DNA from: Thelonectria olida
Lineage: Eukaryota > Ascomycota > Sordariomycetes > Hypocreales > Nectriaceae
Length of the DNA stretch: 64,000 bases
Assembly: GCA_020736575.1 (NCBI GenBank)
Contig: JAGPYM010000006.1
Location: 558,001 to 622,000 of the forward strand
Reading direction: 5' to 3'
In this document: positions 11,500 to 24,583 of the stretch, piece by piece
Layout of the letters: each line of letters begins with the position of its first letter
Position numbering within the stretch: position 1 is the stretch's first letter
Position numbers and translations under genes: made by a program
The notes under the pieces: model-generated
Databases searched by the model: none
The model's input: only the letters and a program-made list of their open reading frames with translations
Told to the model about the DNA's origin: nothing

Positions 11500-12074
11500 C
11501 TAGTCGGTGCACTTGGGCACCTTTCCCGGGTCGGCACACCAATGCGCGCCTAAGTCACCGGCGCAACACTTGAGCGAGGTTGCTCTTCGCGACCACGGGT
11601 AGCCGGGGCACAGGTGGTCGGTGGTGATGTTGGAGCCTGTGACCATTCCTGTGTGGTCGCCGTGGCAATTGTCCTTTCTGTAGGGTGTAGGCTTAGGTTA
11701 GCAAAGGCGAAATGTGCACGAGAAGTTGGACACGCACTCCCAGATGACGCATCGCCCATTGATGACGCTGACTGTCTCAATGTTGTCGTTCAGATAAGGG
11801 TGCAACTCTACAAGGTTGTCTAGGCGCCAATTGTTAATGCCCAGGTGTTGTTGTAGGGAGGAAGGGGGAGAGGGAACTGACAGCAGCGGCCGTGGTCCAT
11901 CTGGTGCTCTCCGCAAGTGTGGGATTGGTTCGCCTCACGACACCAGCCGAATGTGATGGTATCGTGCACGTTGATCTGCTTATGGGTCCTATGGGTCTGT
12001 ATGATCCTTCTTCTGCCGTTGACGAGGAAGGCGGCAGTAGCGATGAAGGCGGCGACGAGGGCGGTTGGCTTCAT
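11500..12074 (-). CDS. Small secreted cysteine-rich protein (three exons)
   Basis: Exons are 12074-11882, 11819-11738 and 11677-11500. The introns are 62 and 60 nt (donors GTCAGT and GTGCGT, acceptors CCTAG and CTACAG; intron 2 has a GCTAAC branch point), and every junction keeps frame. The product is 150 residues. It starts with a clear signal peptide (MKPTALVAAFIATAAFLVNG) followed by RRR, a possible Kex2-type site. Ten cysteines follow in motifs such as FGWCRE, HTCGEH, GRCY, GRCVIWE, NCHGDH, LCPG, KCCAG, HWCADP and KCTD. I do not recognise the family. Size, secretion and cysteine density fit fungal secreted effector-like or antimicrobial-type proteins, but function is unknown. No single open frame shows it, so an ORF-only search would miss it. 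Confidence 0.75.
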
Positions 12075-13436
12075 GGCTGTGGGAGTCGTGGTGAGTTGGT
12101 GATGCGAGGGCCAACACACGGGCTGGGAGAAGAGGGGAAATAGGAACCGTTGGTGTTGACACGTCGATGAACTTTTCTTTTGGATTTTAGGTAATCAGTA
12201 CAAGATGCGGTCATGAATTGCATGCCCGTGTCCGATTGAGTTGCGGATGATGGCATAGTACTAGCAGAGTTGTATGTTCCCAGCCGTTGGATAGGTGGTA
12301 TCTGCGCTAAGTATATATCCTATCAGCCTGTTGTCCGCCGATATATATGTCTCCCTGAAAGGCTATAGCAGCAAGTACTTGGATGCACAGTCATTGACGG
12401 TTAATTGGCCGAGTGTAGTCCTAATATCTATCCCATGGTGAAGCGGCGTGCGCGAGGTTTGACATTGAGTCCTTCGTTGGGATAACAAACTCGGCGGCGA
12501 AGTCCCAGCCATTCCCATCATGTTGCTAATTGAGACTGATATGGGCAACCAATCATTGACCGGAATCCAGGAGTATATGTCCAGGTAGAGCAGAAGTCAA
12601 TGAAATTCTGTCGGTTTCCACTGTTGGCTCGGCGTTGATCCCTCATTGCAGGGAATCGCAAATTGGCTTCCGACATCTCAGGCATCATGACGCTCAATGA
12701 CTCTTGAAGCAGGCAGCAGGACCCTCATCGAGATGCTCATTCGTTTCTCTTGTGCGACGCTGCGAATGCCTCCCAACCTCGTCGATGGAACCTCAGTCCA
12801 TTAAAGTGCCCACGTGATGTCGTGTCATGGTCGTGCCTGACTCTCGACCCGCACCTTCCACCTCTGGCGCGCGCTGGCGTCGCTGGTGCCTAGAGCGTTT
12901 ACGTGAGAGTCGAGTGCCGAGACGGAAGGAGTGGCGGGGCGATGCCTTCAGCTGAAGCTCCCCAAGCTCCCCTGTGCGGGCTGTACCTGCCTTGACAGTG
13001 ATTGCTGGCGCTGGTGTGCTCAACAATAAAACGGGAAGCTGCGTCCTCCATTTTCTCTCGACCAGACCCAATGCATCCCATCGCTATCTCATCCTCCTAA
13101 CAATATCGTTTATTTATTTGTTTATTTTCCCCCGCCCATCGTCTCCCAATTGACGTCGTTGTCGTGTCCTCTTCCGGCGATTACTGCATTTGGTCGCTGT
13201 CATCATCAAAATTTGCGCTGCGCCGTGCATCGTTAGAGGGAACTTGGCTGTGAGAAGCCCCTGAAACGCGCCCCCGCCACGGACCAGCTCACTAACATTG
13301 GTAAACAAGGTCGCTCAGCTCATTCATCGACTAGTTGAGCAGGAGCTCATTTCGACGCCAGACTCAATTTCTGACCTCGTCATCTTTCATCCTCCCTCAG
13401 GTCAGCTGTTGCCATCACCCATATTCTCGCCCAAAA
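12075..13436. other. Divergent promoter region between the secreted protein and PARP genes
   Basis: I see no credible coding sequence. AT-rich segments near 12310-12350 (two TATATAT stretches) lie upstream of the secreted-protein gene. The last ~400 bases are probably promoter and leader of the PARP gene. Confidence 0.55.
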
Positions 13437-15752
13437 ATGCCTCCGCGATCTCGAAGAGCCGCTGCCGCTGCTGCAGCTCCTCCAGCTGATCCGCCTCTGG
13501 ATGGGTGCGCCATCGCCATTAGCGGCAAGTTTGACGGTATTTCCCACAACCATGGCACCCTCGAAACCCTCATTCGCAACCATGGCGGTACTGTCACTAG
13601 AAGTGTCACCAAGGCTACCACCCATGTTGTGTGTTCCGAGTTTGATTTCAATGCTGGAACCACCAAAATCGCTGCTGGCAAGGCAAAGGACCTTCCTATG
13701 GTAGATCCGCAATGGGTTATCGATATTGACGAGCAGACCAAGAAGCTGAGTGTGGATGATTACCTTTGGGACGCCCCCAAAAAGGCCAATGGTACGAAGG
13801 CCAAGGCCACTGCCAACGGCACCTCCAAGAAGCGAACTGCTGCTGCCAAAAAGGCTGAAGAGGAAGATGAAGCAGAAGAGGAGGAGGAGGAAGAAGAGCA
13901 GCCCAAGGCCAAGAAAGCCAAGGCCACAAAGGCTGCTGCGCCCAAGGCTGCGCCTAAAGCCACCAAGGCCACCAAGGCCACCAAGGCCAAAGGCAAGGCA
14001 GCTGTCAAAGATGAGCCCGAGGAGGAGCCCGAGGAGGAGTCCAAAGAGGAGAAGGTCGTGGCAGAGGGTCAATTCATCAAGAAGAAGGGCGTTGTTATTC
14101 CACTTGATGAGAACTGCCCCCATGCAAACTGCGAAGTCTTCATCGACCCTGACTCCGGAATGATCTATGACGCCGCACTCAACCAGACGAATTCATCCAA
14201 CAACAACAACAAATTCTATCGTGTCCAGGTTAGTTGTCTCAGGAAAGGCAAACCGGCCGAACAGCTCTTTCTAACTCACTCAATAGATTCAATACAACCC
14301 CCAAACCAAGAAGTACCATACCTGGACGCGATGGGGTCGCGTGGGTGAGTCTGGCGCAAGCGCCACACTCGGTGGAGGCACTCTCCCCGATGCTATCAAG
14401 CACTTTGAAAAGAAGTTCAAGGACAAGTCTGGTCTGCCATGGGAGAAGCGTGGCGACAACCCCAAGCCGGGCAAATACGCCTTTGTGGAGCGTAGCTACA
14501 ACCCCGACGACTCGGATGACGAGGAGGATGATGCTAAGCCTGTTAAGAAGGAGGAGGATGCCGAGGATGACCACGCCCCTGAATGCACCCTCGAGAAGCC
14601 CATCAAGGAGCTGATGGAGCTCATCTTCAACCAGCAGTACTTCCAGGCCACCATGACCGCCCTCAATTATGATGCTAACAAGCTTCCTTTGGGCAAGCTC
14701 AGTAAGACAACCATTACTCGTGGTTTCCAGCAGCTCAAGGATCTTGCGGCTCTGCTGGACGATCCCTCTCTTGCCCAGGACAACTGGGACATGACCTTCC
14801 CTGCTGCCACTGAACACCTCTCCAACACCTACTACTCTGTCATCCCTCATGCCTTTGGCCGCAACCGTCCTCCCGTCATTCGAGACAACGACACGCTTAA
14901 GAAGGAAGTCGAGCTCCTGGAGAGTTTGTCGGACATGAAGGACGCTGCCGAGATTATGAAGATTGACCGCAAGTCGAAGGGCACTGTCCACGCCCTCGAT
15001 CGCCAGTTCCAGGGTCTAGGTCTTGAGGAGATGACAACTCTGGATTCCAAGAGCACCGAGTTTGTCGAGCTCGCCAAATATCTCAACGAGTCCCGTGGCT
15101 CGACTCACCATGTCAAATACGATATCCAGCAAATCTTCCGTATCGAGCGCCATGGCGAGACGCAGCGTTTCAACTCCTCTCCTTACGCCAAGATCGCGTC
15201 GGATCGTCGCCTCCTCTGGCACGGCTCACGATGTACCAATTTCGGTGGTATCCTGAGTCAGGGTCTCCGAATTGCACCTCCTGAGGCTCCTGTGTCAGGG
15301 TACATGTTTGGAAAGGGCATTTACCTGGCCGACATGTCTTCCAAGTCTGCCGGTTACTGCGCGCACTACAATTCCAACGGCCATGCCCTGCTGTTGCTCT
15401 GCGAGGCTGAACTAGGCGATCCCATGCAGAAGCTCACTAATGCTAGCTACAATGCAGGATCCGATGCCAAGAAGAAAGGCATGTACAGTACCTGGGGTCA
15501 AGGCAATACCGGTCCTAGTAAGTGGGTCGATGCTAGCATCGCCCACGAGAGCCTCAAAGGCATCAAGATGGTATGTTTTCCCCGACGGTATCTCTTTCGC
15601 TTCCTCTTGCTAATCTCGTCACCTCACAGCCCGATACCAATATCAAGCCTGGTCCAACCAATGTTCCCGGTGCTGGCCTCTTCTACAACGAGTTCATTGC
15701 GTACGATGTCGCGCAGGTCAAGCTTCGATATCTTTTCCGTGTCAAGATGTAG
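13437..15752 (+). CDS. Poly(ADP-ribose) polymerase (BRCT-WGR-regulatory-catalytic)
   Basis: Exons are 13437-14228, 14287-15570 and 15630-15752 (introns of 58 and 59 nt), giving 732 residues. Order of parts: BRCT domain (~residues 17-105, ending with the conserved VDPQWVIDI), a Lys/Glu/Ala-rich linker (~120-215), a WGR domain (signature W280-G281-R282), a helical PARP regulatory domain (~360-490) and the ART catalytic domain (~500-732). The catalytic triad is intact: H576 in LLWHGS, Y610 in GKGIYLADM, and E713 in FYNEF. The enzyme should therefore be able to make poly(ADP-ribose) from NAD+, in nuclear DNA-damage signalling. BRCT-WGR-PARP without zinc fingers is the usual filamentous-ascomycete form (A. 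nidulans PrpA, Neurospora NPO). The acidic/basic linker is low-complexity. Confidence 0.95.
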
Positions 15753-16689
15753 GCTGCACGTGCTGGCATTGTGGCTTTGGTCTCTTCGACCTGGTTTGTG
15801 TGCTTTTTTTTTGTCTGTCATGTCTCTGCGTTGGCGTATCCGGCGTTCATCTTGCTTGATATGTACCATGAATGAACAAAATATTCCGTCTCGTAATGGC
15901 TTCCATCGTGACTTGACGTGAGATGCTGTGTAATGAGGTCACTAGAACAAAGGGAGTTCTTGCTGTGAATACTTATTGATTTTTTGTTTGCCTTGCTTGC
16001 TATATGCACATTGATAAATACACGGTAGGCATTCATGTCGAATCGTATCGCGTCGCTGGGTATCATGCCAGAAGAAGACCAGACCAATCTTCTGTTGCCT
16101 GCCTTCATCTCATCGTAGTTCCATTCGCACTTGGCGCCGTTAACCCCTTCTTTCAGGACCTGGTCAGTCCAACTCCCCCTTTTGCTCAGACACGTTGTGT
16201 TGACAGGATGCATCCCCACCGATAAGTCTGCATCTTAACTCCTATTCGTCTCATATGTGGCCGTTCGTCCATTGGGAAATGGTATATTTGACTAATGGAT
16301 TGCCTAGGCTTCAACCTCTATGGCCTTCCGGTGGCGTGATCCCGATGGTCCGATCTCCTGAGGGTCGTCGGCCGAGGACCATCTCGGCCCTTGTCGCTCA
16401 TGGCCGTAAGACTTCCCGATGGCCCGGATGATGTTGCTTGGATAAAAGAAGGCTCGGTCCAACGTTCTTAGTGCTGTTGATGGCTGATTTGATAGGCTGT
16501 GCCATTGCCGAGTCGACCCTTCGATCTGCTGTCCTCCGGCAACGTTTCCTAGCCTATGCCTGACGGTGTCTGTTTTTCTTGTCGTTCTTTCTCATCCTGT
16601 CGAGATAGGAGCGACCGGAGTTCAAGCATCTCGTCCCTAGAGTCCTGCCTCCATTTCATGGTTCCTTCTCTTGTCAGGGTATCTCAACT
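15753..16689. other. Intergenic between convergent genes
   Basis: This is the 3' flank of PARP and of the first Zn2Cys6 regulator. A short perfect inverted repeat (GGCCGAG, six bases, CTCGGCC) lies near 16368-16387. I see no gene. Confidence 0.6.
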
Positions 16690-19080
16690 TCATGCGCCCA
16701 CACCGCCGTTCAGCGACTCCACGCCCAACCAGTCATTATTTGGAATCCACAGGTTCTGGTCCATTCCCATGCCGTAATCCATGCTGCTATCCAGTCCTAG
16801 GCCTTCCAAACCACCTTCATAGGCGTTGTTCAATTCCGAAACGCCAAACTCGGGACGGGAGACGATTTCCGGAAGGTTCGGGTTCGCCGGGTTTGTCGTC
16901 GACTTGCTCGTCATGGAAACGTCCGGTGCTGATTGCGGCTGGGATGATTGCGATGTCTGGATGAGATCCGGCGAGACTTGGCTCTCTGGGACCCACGGAT
17001 CTGCAACGAGGGATGGAGGGAATGTTGAGTCGGTCATGGGACCTAGGGAAAGGGGAGGTCCCAGACTACCAAATTGAGCCTGTTCATTGATGTCATGAAC
17101 ATTTGGAATATTTGTTTTTTGAAGGAGAGGGTGTCGGTAACCGTGCCCGATCGGAATTTGGCCTTCCGGGCCGGAAGGACTCGCTCTTACATTGATTCCA
17201 TGCGCAATGAGCTTTTCGAGATCGGTTTTGATACCATCTGCAGTTTTTCCAACACAACATTCTCTGACTGTGTGAAGGCACACTCTAGCCTGCTCTACCA
17301 CTATCTCTGCAGTCAAATCGAACTTGCGTGGGTTAGTATGGTATGCGTATGTCAGGACGCGGGCACATTGATAGGCGCAGACAGCCAAGTCTAGGTCCGC
17401 TACTGGTTTTGCGTTCAGCTTTTGCATTGAAGTGAATATGCTAGCCATCGCAAGAGCATGTTCGACACACTGTTGTTGACAATGACTAACGAAGCCTTCG
17501 TCAAGACTGACAATGGCAGAACGAGGGAGGGCCTCCCGCATCCCGACCAAGGCAACTCGATATAGGTCGCAGTGGCATTGCCGCCACCACACATGGATCA
17601 TGATGAAGACGCATATCCTAGGAGAGTAGGCGCGTAATCGTAGGGAGCTTTCTGAGAATTGGAAGGATGATGGGAGGTGGGAAGCGAAATCAGCGAGATC
17701 CTTTTGGAAGCCCCAGATGCCTGCCTGAACGTCATCCAGTTTGAGGGTTCGACTGAGAACGACTCTCCGAGTGAATTCCATAATTCGTCGACGCAAATGT
17801 TGAATCCGGACGTGAAGCGCCAGGCTCCCTATATCTTCAACCTGTGTCGTGCTAGGTTGGTAGATAAGCTTTTCGGTCTCTTGGGGGAGATCGAACTCGA
17901 AATTGCGTTCGTTACAAGGCAGCCCGACATGAATACGATCGGCGGTCCAGAGCGTGTAATCGCGATAGCCCCCGGAGATACCAGAATCCATACAGTAGAG
18001 AGCCCACATCAGCCTCCTCCGTGACTCCTGGGCCAGAAAACACAGGTTGGGTGCCTCGTGATTCAGACGCAAGGCAGAAGCATATCGCGAGGCGATGCTT
18101 AAAAGCATGAAGGCGTTGGGTGACTTCTTCGAAAGAACTCGGTACTTGATGATTAGGAAGAGGGCTTGGACTTTGATGGTCGTAGGTCGGTTATATTCGT
18201 GAAAGATAAGGCTTTCTGCATCGTCAATGCACTTTTCGCCATAGTCGCGCATACCCGGTCCCATGTCGGTGAGGTAGGAAGTGATGCCGACAAGGGCGAG
18301 AAGCAGGGCTTTTTCCACCTTGCCTGAGTGATAGCGCTCCATCAGAGATGCTCGATGCAAAAAGGAGAACATGGGAATGTGATGAACATGGCGGAAGAAT
18401 TGGTCGAAAGTGCGTCCGATGAGGGCATCAAAAGATTCATCGGGGAAAGAGCTGGTTGATTACAATTAGCCGGAATACTGTCGGTATCTGATAACCTGGA
18501 CCTACATATCATTGGTATAAGCGTTGGGAGTGACCGTACTGGCTGGGTCGGTCAGTCCTGGGTCGCTATCGTTGTGGCCATCGTCGCGCTCGCCATCCTG
18601 ACTCTGGGGACTCCGGCCTTCGGTCCTCACGGCGATGCGTGCTCGCTTGCTGGGCCGATAGACACATTCGATCCCTTGGGATCGGCAGCGTTCGCAAGAT
18701 GGCATGTGACCGGAACATCGGGCCTTGCGACTGTGGCAGCTGAGGCAGGCTTGTCGGACGCGACGGCGCGGCAAGGCGCCAGACAGTGCGCCGGGGTCGG
18801 CATCATCATAGGAGCAAGGAAAGCCGAGGCGCTCGCAGTTGGAGCAGATGTCGCGGGCGCCATTACAACGGACTTTCCGGGCGCGACAGGTGGTGCAGGT
18901 CAAGGACGACTTCTTGGGCTTGCGATCGGGGGAATTGGCGTGAGATGCCGGCTGGGAGACGACAGGCTGGCCATGGCTAAGGACAGGCGTAGCCGAGGCA
19001 GGCGAAGGGTTGTTCTGAGAGTCGAGATTGGAGGAAATGACGTTGTTCGGGTTGTCGCCGGTCGAGGGAGCGAGATCCAT
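16690..19080 (-). CDS. Transcription factor with two tandem Zn2Cys6 fingers (regulator 1)
   Basis: Exons are 19080-18506 and 18451-16690. The 54-nt intron (GTAGGT to CAACCAG) joins in frame to give 778 residues. Two complete Zn2Cys6 clusters lie at C62-C89 and C112-C139, each with the CxxC-x6-C-x6-CxxC-x6-C spacing. A fungal_trans domain follows (~190-450; motifs RPTTIKVQALFLIIKYR, ASALRLNHEAP, QESRRRLMWALYCMD). An unusual WWRQCHCDLYR motif comes next and recurs in the regulator at 29.9-32.3 kb. The C-terminus is Pro/Gln/Ser-rich, as in activation domains. It should be a nuclear DNA-binding regulator. Its targets are not shown by sequence, but the neighbouring GH3, sulfatase and transporter genes are candidates. 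The two-finger layout is rarer than the usual single finger. Confidence 0.9.
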
Positions 19081-22000
19081 GGCAGCGGCGAACGCGCGGG
19101 AGGCTCATCGAGAGATCCGGAGGCAGGAACCGGAGCCGGAGCCGGAGACGAGGACCAAGAGCAATCCAGCGAAAGGGACCTCGATGAGGGCCATAGGGCG
19201 GGCAGCTTGAGGGAGAGAGGCACGAGGGGAGAACAAAGAGAAGAGGGAATGTGTTTGGTAGAGAGTTTTGGCGGCGATTGACACACACAAAAGGTAGGAG
19301 TCAAGGTTGGCGGAGAGGTGGGTGGTGGGAAAACCGGGACCGGAATGGACAGAGGGACGGAGGGACAGAGGGGTGGAATTGGCAAGTACTACTCTGTACA
19401 GGCGCAGGCGCTGTCGCAGCTGCCATGCCCTGTGTTGGGCGTAAGTGGCTTCCCTCCCCCTCTCCTTGTAGGTACCCAGCCGTGGATGGAACCTAGGGAC
19501 CCGACCACTGCGACCACAGTCCACAGGGACTTGGGGAAAGAGCTCCACTGGTGATTGCCCACTTTGCGCCAGTCCCGTAGAGCCCCGCTCACCCGAGCGA
19601 TTGACACATCCATGAAGTCGAGGGCTGCGAGATGATGGAAGTTGAAGATAGGTACTAGACGTGGGGTGTTGTTTCGTTTATTCGAGTTCATCAATGATAC
19701 CTAGGTAGGTACCGACGATGGAACATGTGCTACGTACAAAGACTACTGCAGAAAATGGCTGCGCTAATCTGTTACGCAGATCAGCCCACCCCCTCAAAAC
19801 TGTCCGTGTTTTTTCGCTGATGATGGATGCTTGCTCATCATCATGCAACGCACTAGCGTTTTTATCTCTTTCACCTGACCCCGAGTCGCAATTGCATGGG
19901 AACAAGGGCGACGTTGGCAGCATGTGGGCCATTTCCCCTTGGCAAAAAGAATACTGACAAACTGACTGGACGTGATGCATCCATCATGCAAGAGAATTTC
20001 GTTGCTTCTTTGAAAGTAACTATGTACGATGAATGCATTGCATCCTCAACGCTAGCGGATGGACGGCAAGACGATGCCACTTTAAGACAGCTACGAATGC
20101 CTACACAGTATTGTTTCTTCACTTTTTGTTGTCTGCTGTTCCCGTCATCTCATCGATCTAGATAGCAGAGATCTCAGCGCCGGCGAGTCAGGTATAAATG
20201 AACAACACTGCAACCGACACACCGCTCAACCGCGGTGGCTCATCACGATGGAGTCTTTTTGTTATCTTAGCTTCCTCCAACGAGGGAAGCCATCAATCTT
20301 CTCCTGACTACGCCCGCCTCTGCCTCACGCTGCACTAGCCACACACAACTTGAAATATCGCGCGACACAACTCCATCCCTCCCATCTTGGCCTCCTGGGC
20401 ACCTTTAGGGCTCCGTCAAATCAATTGTTTTTTTCTGTGCCCCGCAATCTCCCGCCCCTCCCGTTTCCTTGCAACGTTGGGACGTGATGTGGTGATGATC
20501 GATCTCCTCGTTTAAAAATCCTTTCAAACCCACAACCAGTGCCGGTTCCCTCGTTGCGCGAACCCAGCCCAGCCCAGTGTCTCACTTCTCGCGCAAGCAA
20601 AAAACGCAAGCCGCCATGGACGAAAGTAAAAAATCCGGGGGATGCCAATGAGAGCGAGCATGCGCCGAGAAGCGACGCCCATTTCCGGGGCCGAGCCCTG
20701 TCAAGGCCTTGGTGCGCGTCAAGGGTAGCATCGCCTAAAAACAGCTCCTTCCTTACTTTACTCTAGTGACGAGGGAGAGCGCCATCATCGCCCAAACTTC
20801 CAATCCAGAGGCTAAAAAAACTAACTTAGTGGCAAGATTCGGGCAGGTAGGCACAGGGGACTGACCATAGCGTGTGTCTCCTGTCCGTGTTGGGGCACTT
20901 GGAAGGTGACGACGAGGGTCTCAGTCGGGCAATAGTCCCGCGCTGTCGGTGCCCCCGACGACCCGAAGCCCTCGTTGCCAGTTGGGGAGGAGCTTTCTCA
21001 CGCAGCGACCAACCGAAGCACATCCTTGAATGGCTGGGAGGGCAGTCGCCGACCTCACCCCACTGGTGCCACCTTCCCTGCACTAATGCCTCACAATGGC
21101 TACGTCATTGGCCGATTTCCGTCCCGACTCCCGGAATATCATCAACTTGTGCCCCAATCTGGAGCCCAGAAGAGTCGCCCGACATGCCTGGTTTGCGCGG
21201 GACGATCTGTTGGTCTCAACACTATTAACAGACAAGGAGTTTTACTTGTTTTACTCCTGGTTTTGATCGGCCATGCGTAGTTACTTCAAGCCGTCCCTTT
21301 TTATCTTGGCTTTGCCAGTAAATCAGTCATTTCTACGTCTCGCTTTCGGATCTCGGCTCCGCTAATAACCGACTTCCGGCCCTCATCTCCTCGCAGGTCA
21401 CAGCACGCACAACATTCATGATAGCGGATTGTCGTCATCATCTATTACCTCATCCTCATCTATTACCTCATCCTCAGTCAACGAACGAGTCGGGATTCGA
21501 GCAATGCGCATGGTTGAAGCGGCGACTATCCCAGCCCAAAGCTGACCAAAGAGCGGCATCAACCGGCAAACCGCCTCCCTTGGCTGTTTTTGAATTCGCC
21601 TCTTCTCCCTGGCTGTGCTGGCGTGTGGCTCTAGCTGACCGGGAGAGAAATCAATCTCCAGTGGCTTTAGCCGAATAGACAGTGCAACCGGCTCCAACGC
21701 CATACGAGGGAGGCTTTCCTCCTCTGGGACCCCGGGGCATCATCCGTCTGTCCCCGTCTTCCCCGTCTGCAACTCGCCTGTTGCCCGACGACCTGCCTCT
21801 TCACCGACCAACTGGATGTGGGCTGTGACTGAAGAGTCTCGTGGCCATCTCGTAGTGCGAACAATTTTCAATGCCGAGAGTAACCTTAATTCATCAGGAG
21901 TAACGGAGTGATAGGCACACGGTGTCGAGTTTGTTATCGTCAGACGCCCCGGAATACTTTCTCTCATCGCCAATCTACCACGTCCTGGATGGCTCTCGCT

Positions 22001-23192
22001 TGGTATGAGACCTCTCCTTTGTACGAAAGCCCTCGTTCGCATGAAATCCTGTTTGTGACGTTCCTTGCCGCTTGGCCAGAGTGGTGGTGAGATGTAACCC
22101 ACAACCGAGCCACTTGCAGGGTGGCTGATCCGCGAAGAGGGGGGAAGAATGCCGTATTCATTGCCCAATAATGGCCTGTCGCGTTCAATTCCACTTGCTG
22201 GGCCTTTTGAGCGCTGTGGCTTGATCCTCAAAGCCTAGAGCTCTTGGCTCAAGGCTCTGATTAGATCGCTACGTATTGTAGAGTCTTCTGCCTGTCCACT
22301 CTCGGGTCATTCTGATCCTACCACTGGTACCAGGGATCTTTTGGAAAAGAGAAGGTTGAGCTATTAGCTCTCGAGCATTCAGCCGACAAGAGGACCTGAC
22401 AAGTCAGACTGGGAGGCCAGGACTTTATGCAGTGTGGCTTGGGAACGAAATGACGATGGAGTAGCCTTGGGAGACAATCCACTTGGGTATTAAAGCCTAA
22501 GAAATATCATTAGATACTTGCCGATGAACCACGTCGTAGATGATACGTAGTATACTACAGAAATGACCGACCACGAACCGGCAGGACCTGTTTGAGCAGG
22601 ACGTTAGGAGGACTTCATTTGGGATGGAGGCATTACATATCCGTCCATTAATCGGTCTGCAGCTGCCTGCAGCTTGTATGATATAGCACCCGAGATCCTT
22701 GATGAGGGTATGTTCTAGTTACCTACTTCGTCTAGAGGCCACAAGACGAAATCGCAATGAGCGGTACTACGAAGGGCTTCACAGCTGCCTAACCGCGAGC
22801 TCGGAACTGACCTATTCGCCTTCTGGTGTGAAAAGGAAGAAGATATTCTGTCGTTTCAACGCGAAGGAGTCCGTCATGGTCTTATCCGCGTGTGTTCATC
22901 CTTGTTATTCGTTTATTCAGTCGGTTCGGTGGGCCAACCTGTTGACAATTGTTGGCGGCCCGAGAACCGAAGCAGTCGGCGAGGCCGGGAGACTGGGGCA
23001 GTGTGATCATCCAATACTTTCCAAAGAAAGGTCCAACCTTAGGATCATCTATGAGACTTATGCTTATTATTAAGTTCTTAGTTGAAGTTTCCCGCTTTCA
23101 CTTCAGCTTGAGCCGCATCGCGAGCATATGGGCCGGTCCCCCCAGATATCTCGAACCTACTTACGTTCTCGATCAAAACAGCACGCCAAATT

Positions 23193-23282
23193 GGGCTAAG
23201 TTAGCTCAATCAGTAGAGCATGAGGTTTTAATTTATAGAGCATCTAACATTGAGCTTGGGTATTGTTCGTTGATGTCTTAGG
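23193..23282 (+). pseudogene. Degenerate tRNA-Lys-like remnant
   Basis: The stretch from GGGCTAAG through TTAGCTCAATCAGTAGAGC matches the D-arm and A-box of eukaryotic tRNAs, and the following ATGAGGTTTTAATTT resembles a tRNA-Lys(UUU) anticodon arm. The 3' half does not make a proper T-arm: no GGTTCGA box is present and GGGTATTGTTCG stands in its place. I read it as a mutated tRNA copy or a fragment of a tRNA-derived SINE. Confidence 0.3.
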
Positions 23283-24336
23283 TATTGCTGTGTTCTTCTC
23301 ATTTCCCTCTCTCTCCTGCCCACTCTCACTCTCTCGCGTCTCCTCTCCTCAAGATGAATCAACAAACGACCCTAACATCCAATGCACTGAGTAACTCAGC
23401 TATGAAATGGGTGGGTTCAAAGCTGTTCACTATCAATTCAACCGACGTCCTCAAGCCTAGAAGCTAGCTAGGTCCAACGCCCTGCTGTCTACCATGGAGG
23501 TATTACTCCAACATTGAAGCATTGGTTTTATTGCGATAGTGAATGAGGAATTGGTGGCATAGACGGCGCGCTGGATTCAATAATACATCAGATCTATGTC
23601 GATGAGTTCATTGGTGCGGTAATGTCCGGTGATGAGTCACAGGACAGCTTGGCTGACCGAAAAAAAATGTTACACGGATTTTGACTTGTACCATGATAGA
23701 TGAGGGTCAACACCCATATCTAAAATTGAAGTCTTCGGGGAGGAATAACTTACGGCTTAACTTACTCTTCTCGTATTCCCGTTAGGCACCACCAGGGATG
23801 CCAAACTTTCTCGAAGCAGAACCAAGTAAAGATTTGACAAATGAGTCTTCTTCGGTGACAACATATCGTTCTCCCGGGGGATCCGAGGCGACGGAGCGTC
23901 TTGCTGCCCAGTCATGTCTCCCGCCTTATCAGTACTGGATCATGGATGGTTAGGATCATCTGGTCTGTCATGTGCGTACTGTGCGGGGTTAATGATTCAT
24001 TGTCGATCTCCTTACGAGCTCCCAGGTCCGTTCGGTTATTGCTCCCCACGAGCAAGATCTGTCGCAAAAAGACGAACGTCCCTTACGGGACCAGCAGGTA
24101 CCCCCTATATTGTACGACAAGATCATCTTCTCCACTGCGTGCGTAGTTACCGTACTAAGGTAATTAGAGTATCACTGCAAACGAGAATAGACCACGGAAC
24201 TGAATAGGAATACAGTATTCTCGGAGGACCTCCGAAGAGAAAGCTACTGTTTAGGAATCAAACAAGTAATCGGGTCCTAAGTCATCTTGCTACGCCACTT
24301 GTTGAGATTGATCTCGAAGTTCATACTAAGCCGTCT

Positions 24337-24375
24337 TTGTATGTATGTATGTATGTATGTATGCATGTATGTATG
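24337..24375. repeat. TGTA tetranucleotide microsatellite
   Basis: About nine TGTA/TATG units with one TGCA interruption, seen directly. It lies downstream of the GH3 gene. Confidence 0.9.
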
Positions 24376-24583
24376 GTCGTACCACCACTGAAGAAGCACT
24401 GGCAGTAAGGTGATATATAATATTTATATCAATTATCACGGGTATTTACCTCTATGTTTCTCTGAAAGGGCTAAAGAAGACAATTTGCGACGCTTTGTAG
24501 AGATGAAATCATCAATGTTTCTCAAATATGTATCTCATCTTGACAAATATTTACACGAAGAAGAACAAACCACCCTCAATCCC

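Larger units (their letters stand above)
19081..24583. other. 5.5 kb gene-poor stretch
   Basis: I find no open frame with recognisable protein character. The proximal ~1 kb is probably the promoter of regulator 1. An isolated TATAAA sits near 20192 with no obvious gene after it. From about 22.5 to 24.5 kb the DNA is AT-richer with many stops, which suggests decayed sequence. It contains a tRNA-like remnant (~23193-23282) and a TGTA microsatellite. I see no terminal repeats or transposase motifs. Confidence 0.55.

Noticed and set aside
13380..14123. 247-codon minus-strand frame rich in Leu/Gly/Phe
   Set aside because: It is antisense to the Lys/Glu/Ala-rich linker of PARP; the apparent hydrophobic protein is a composition artefact.
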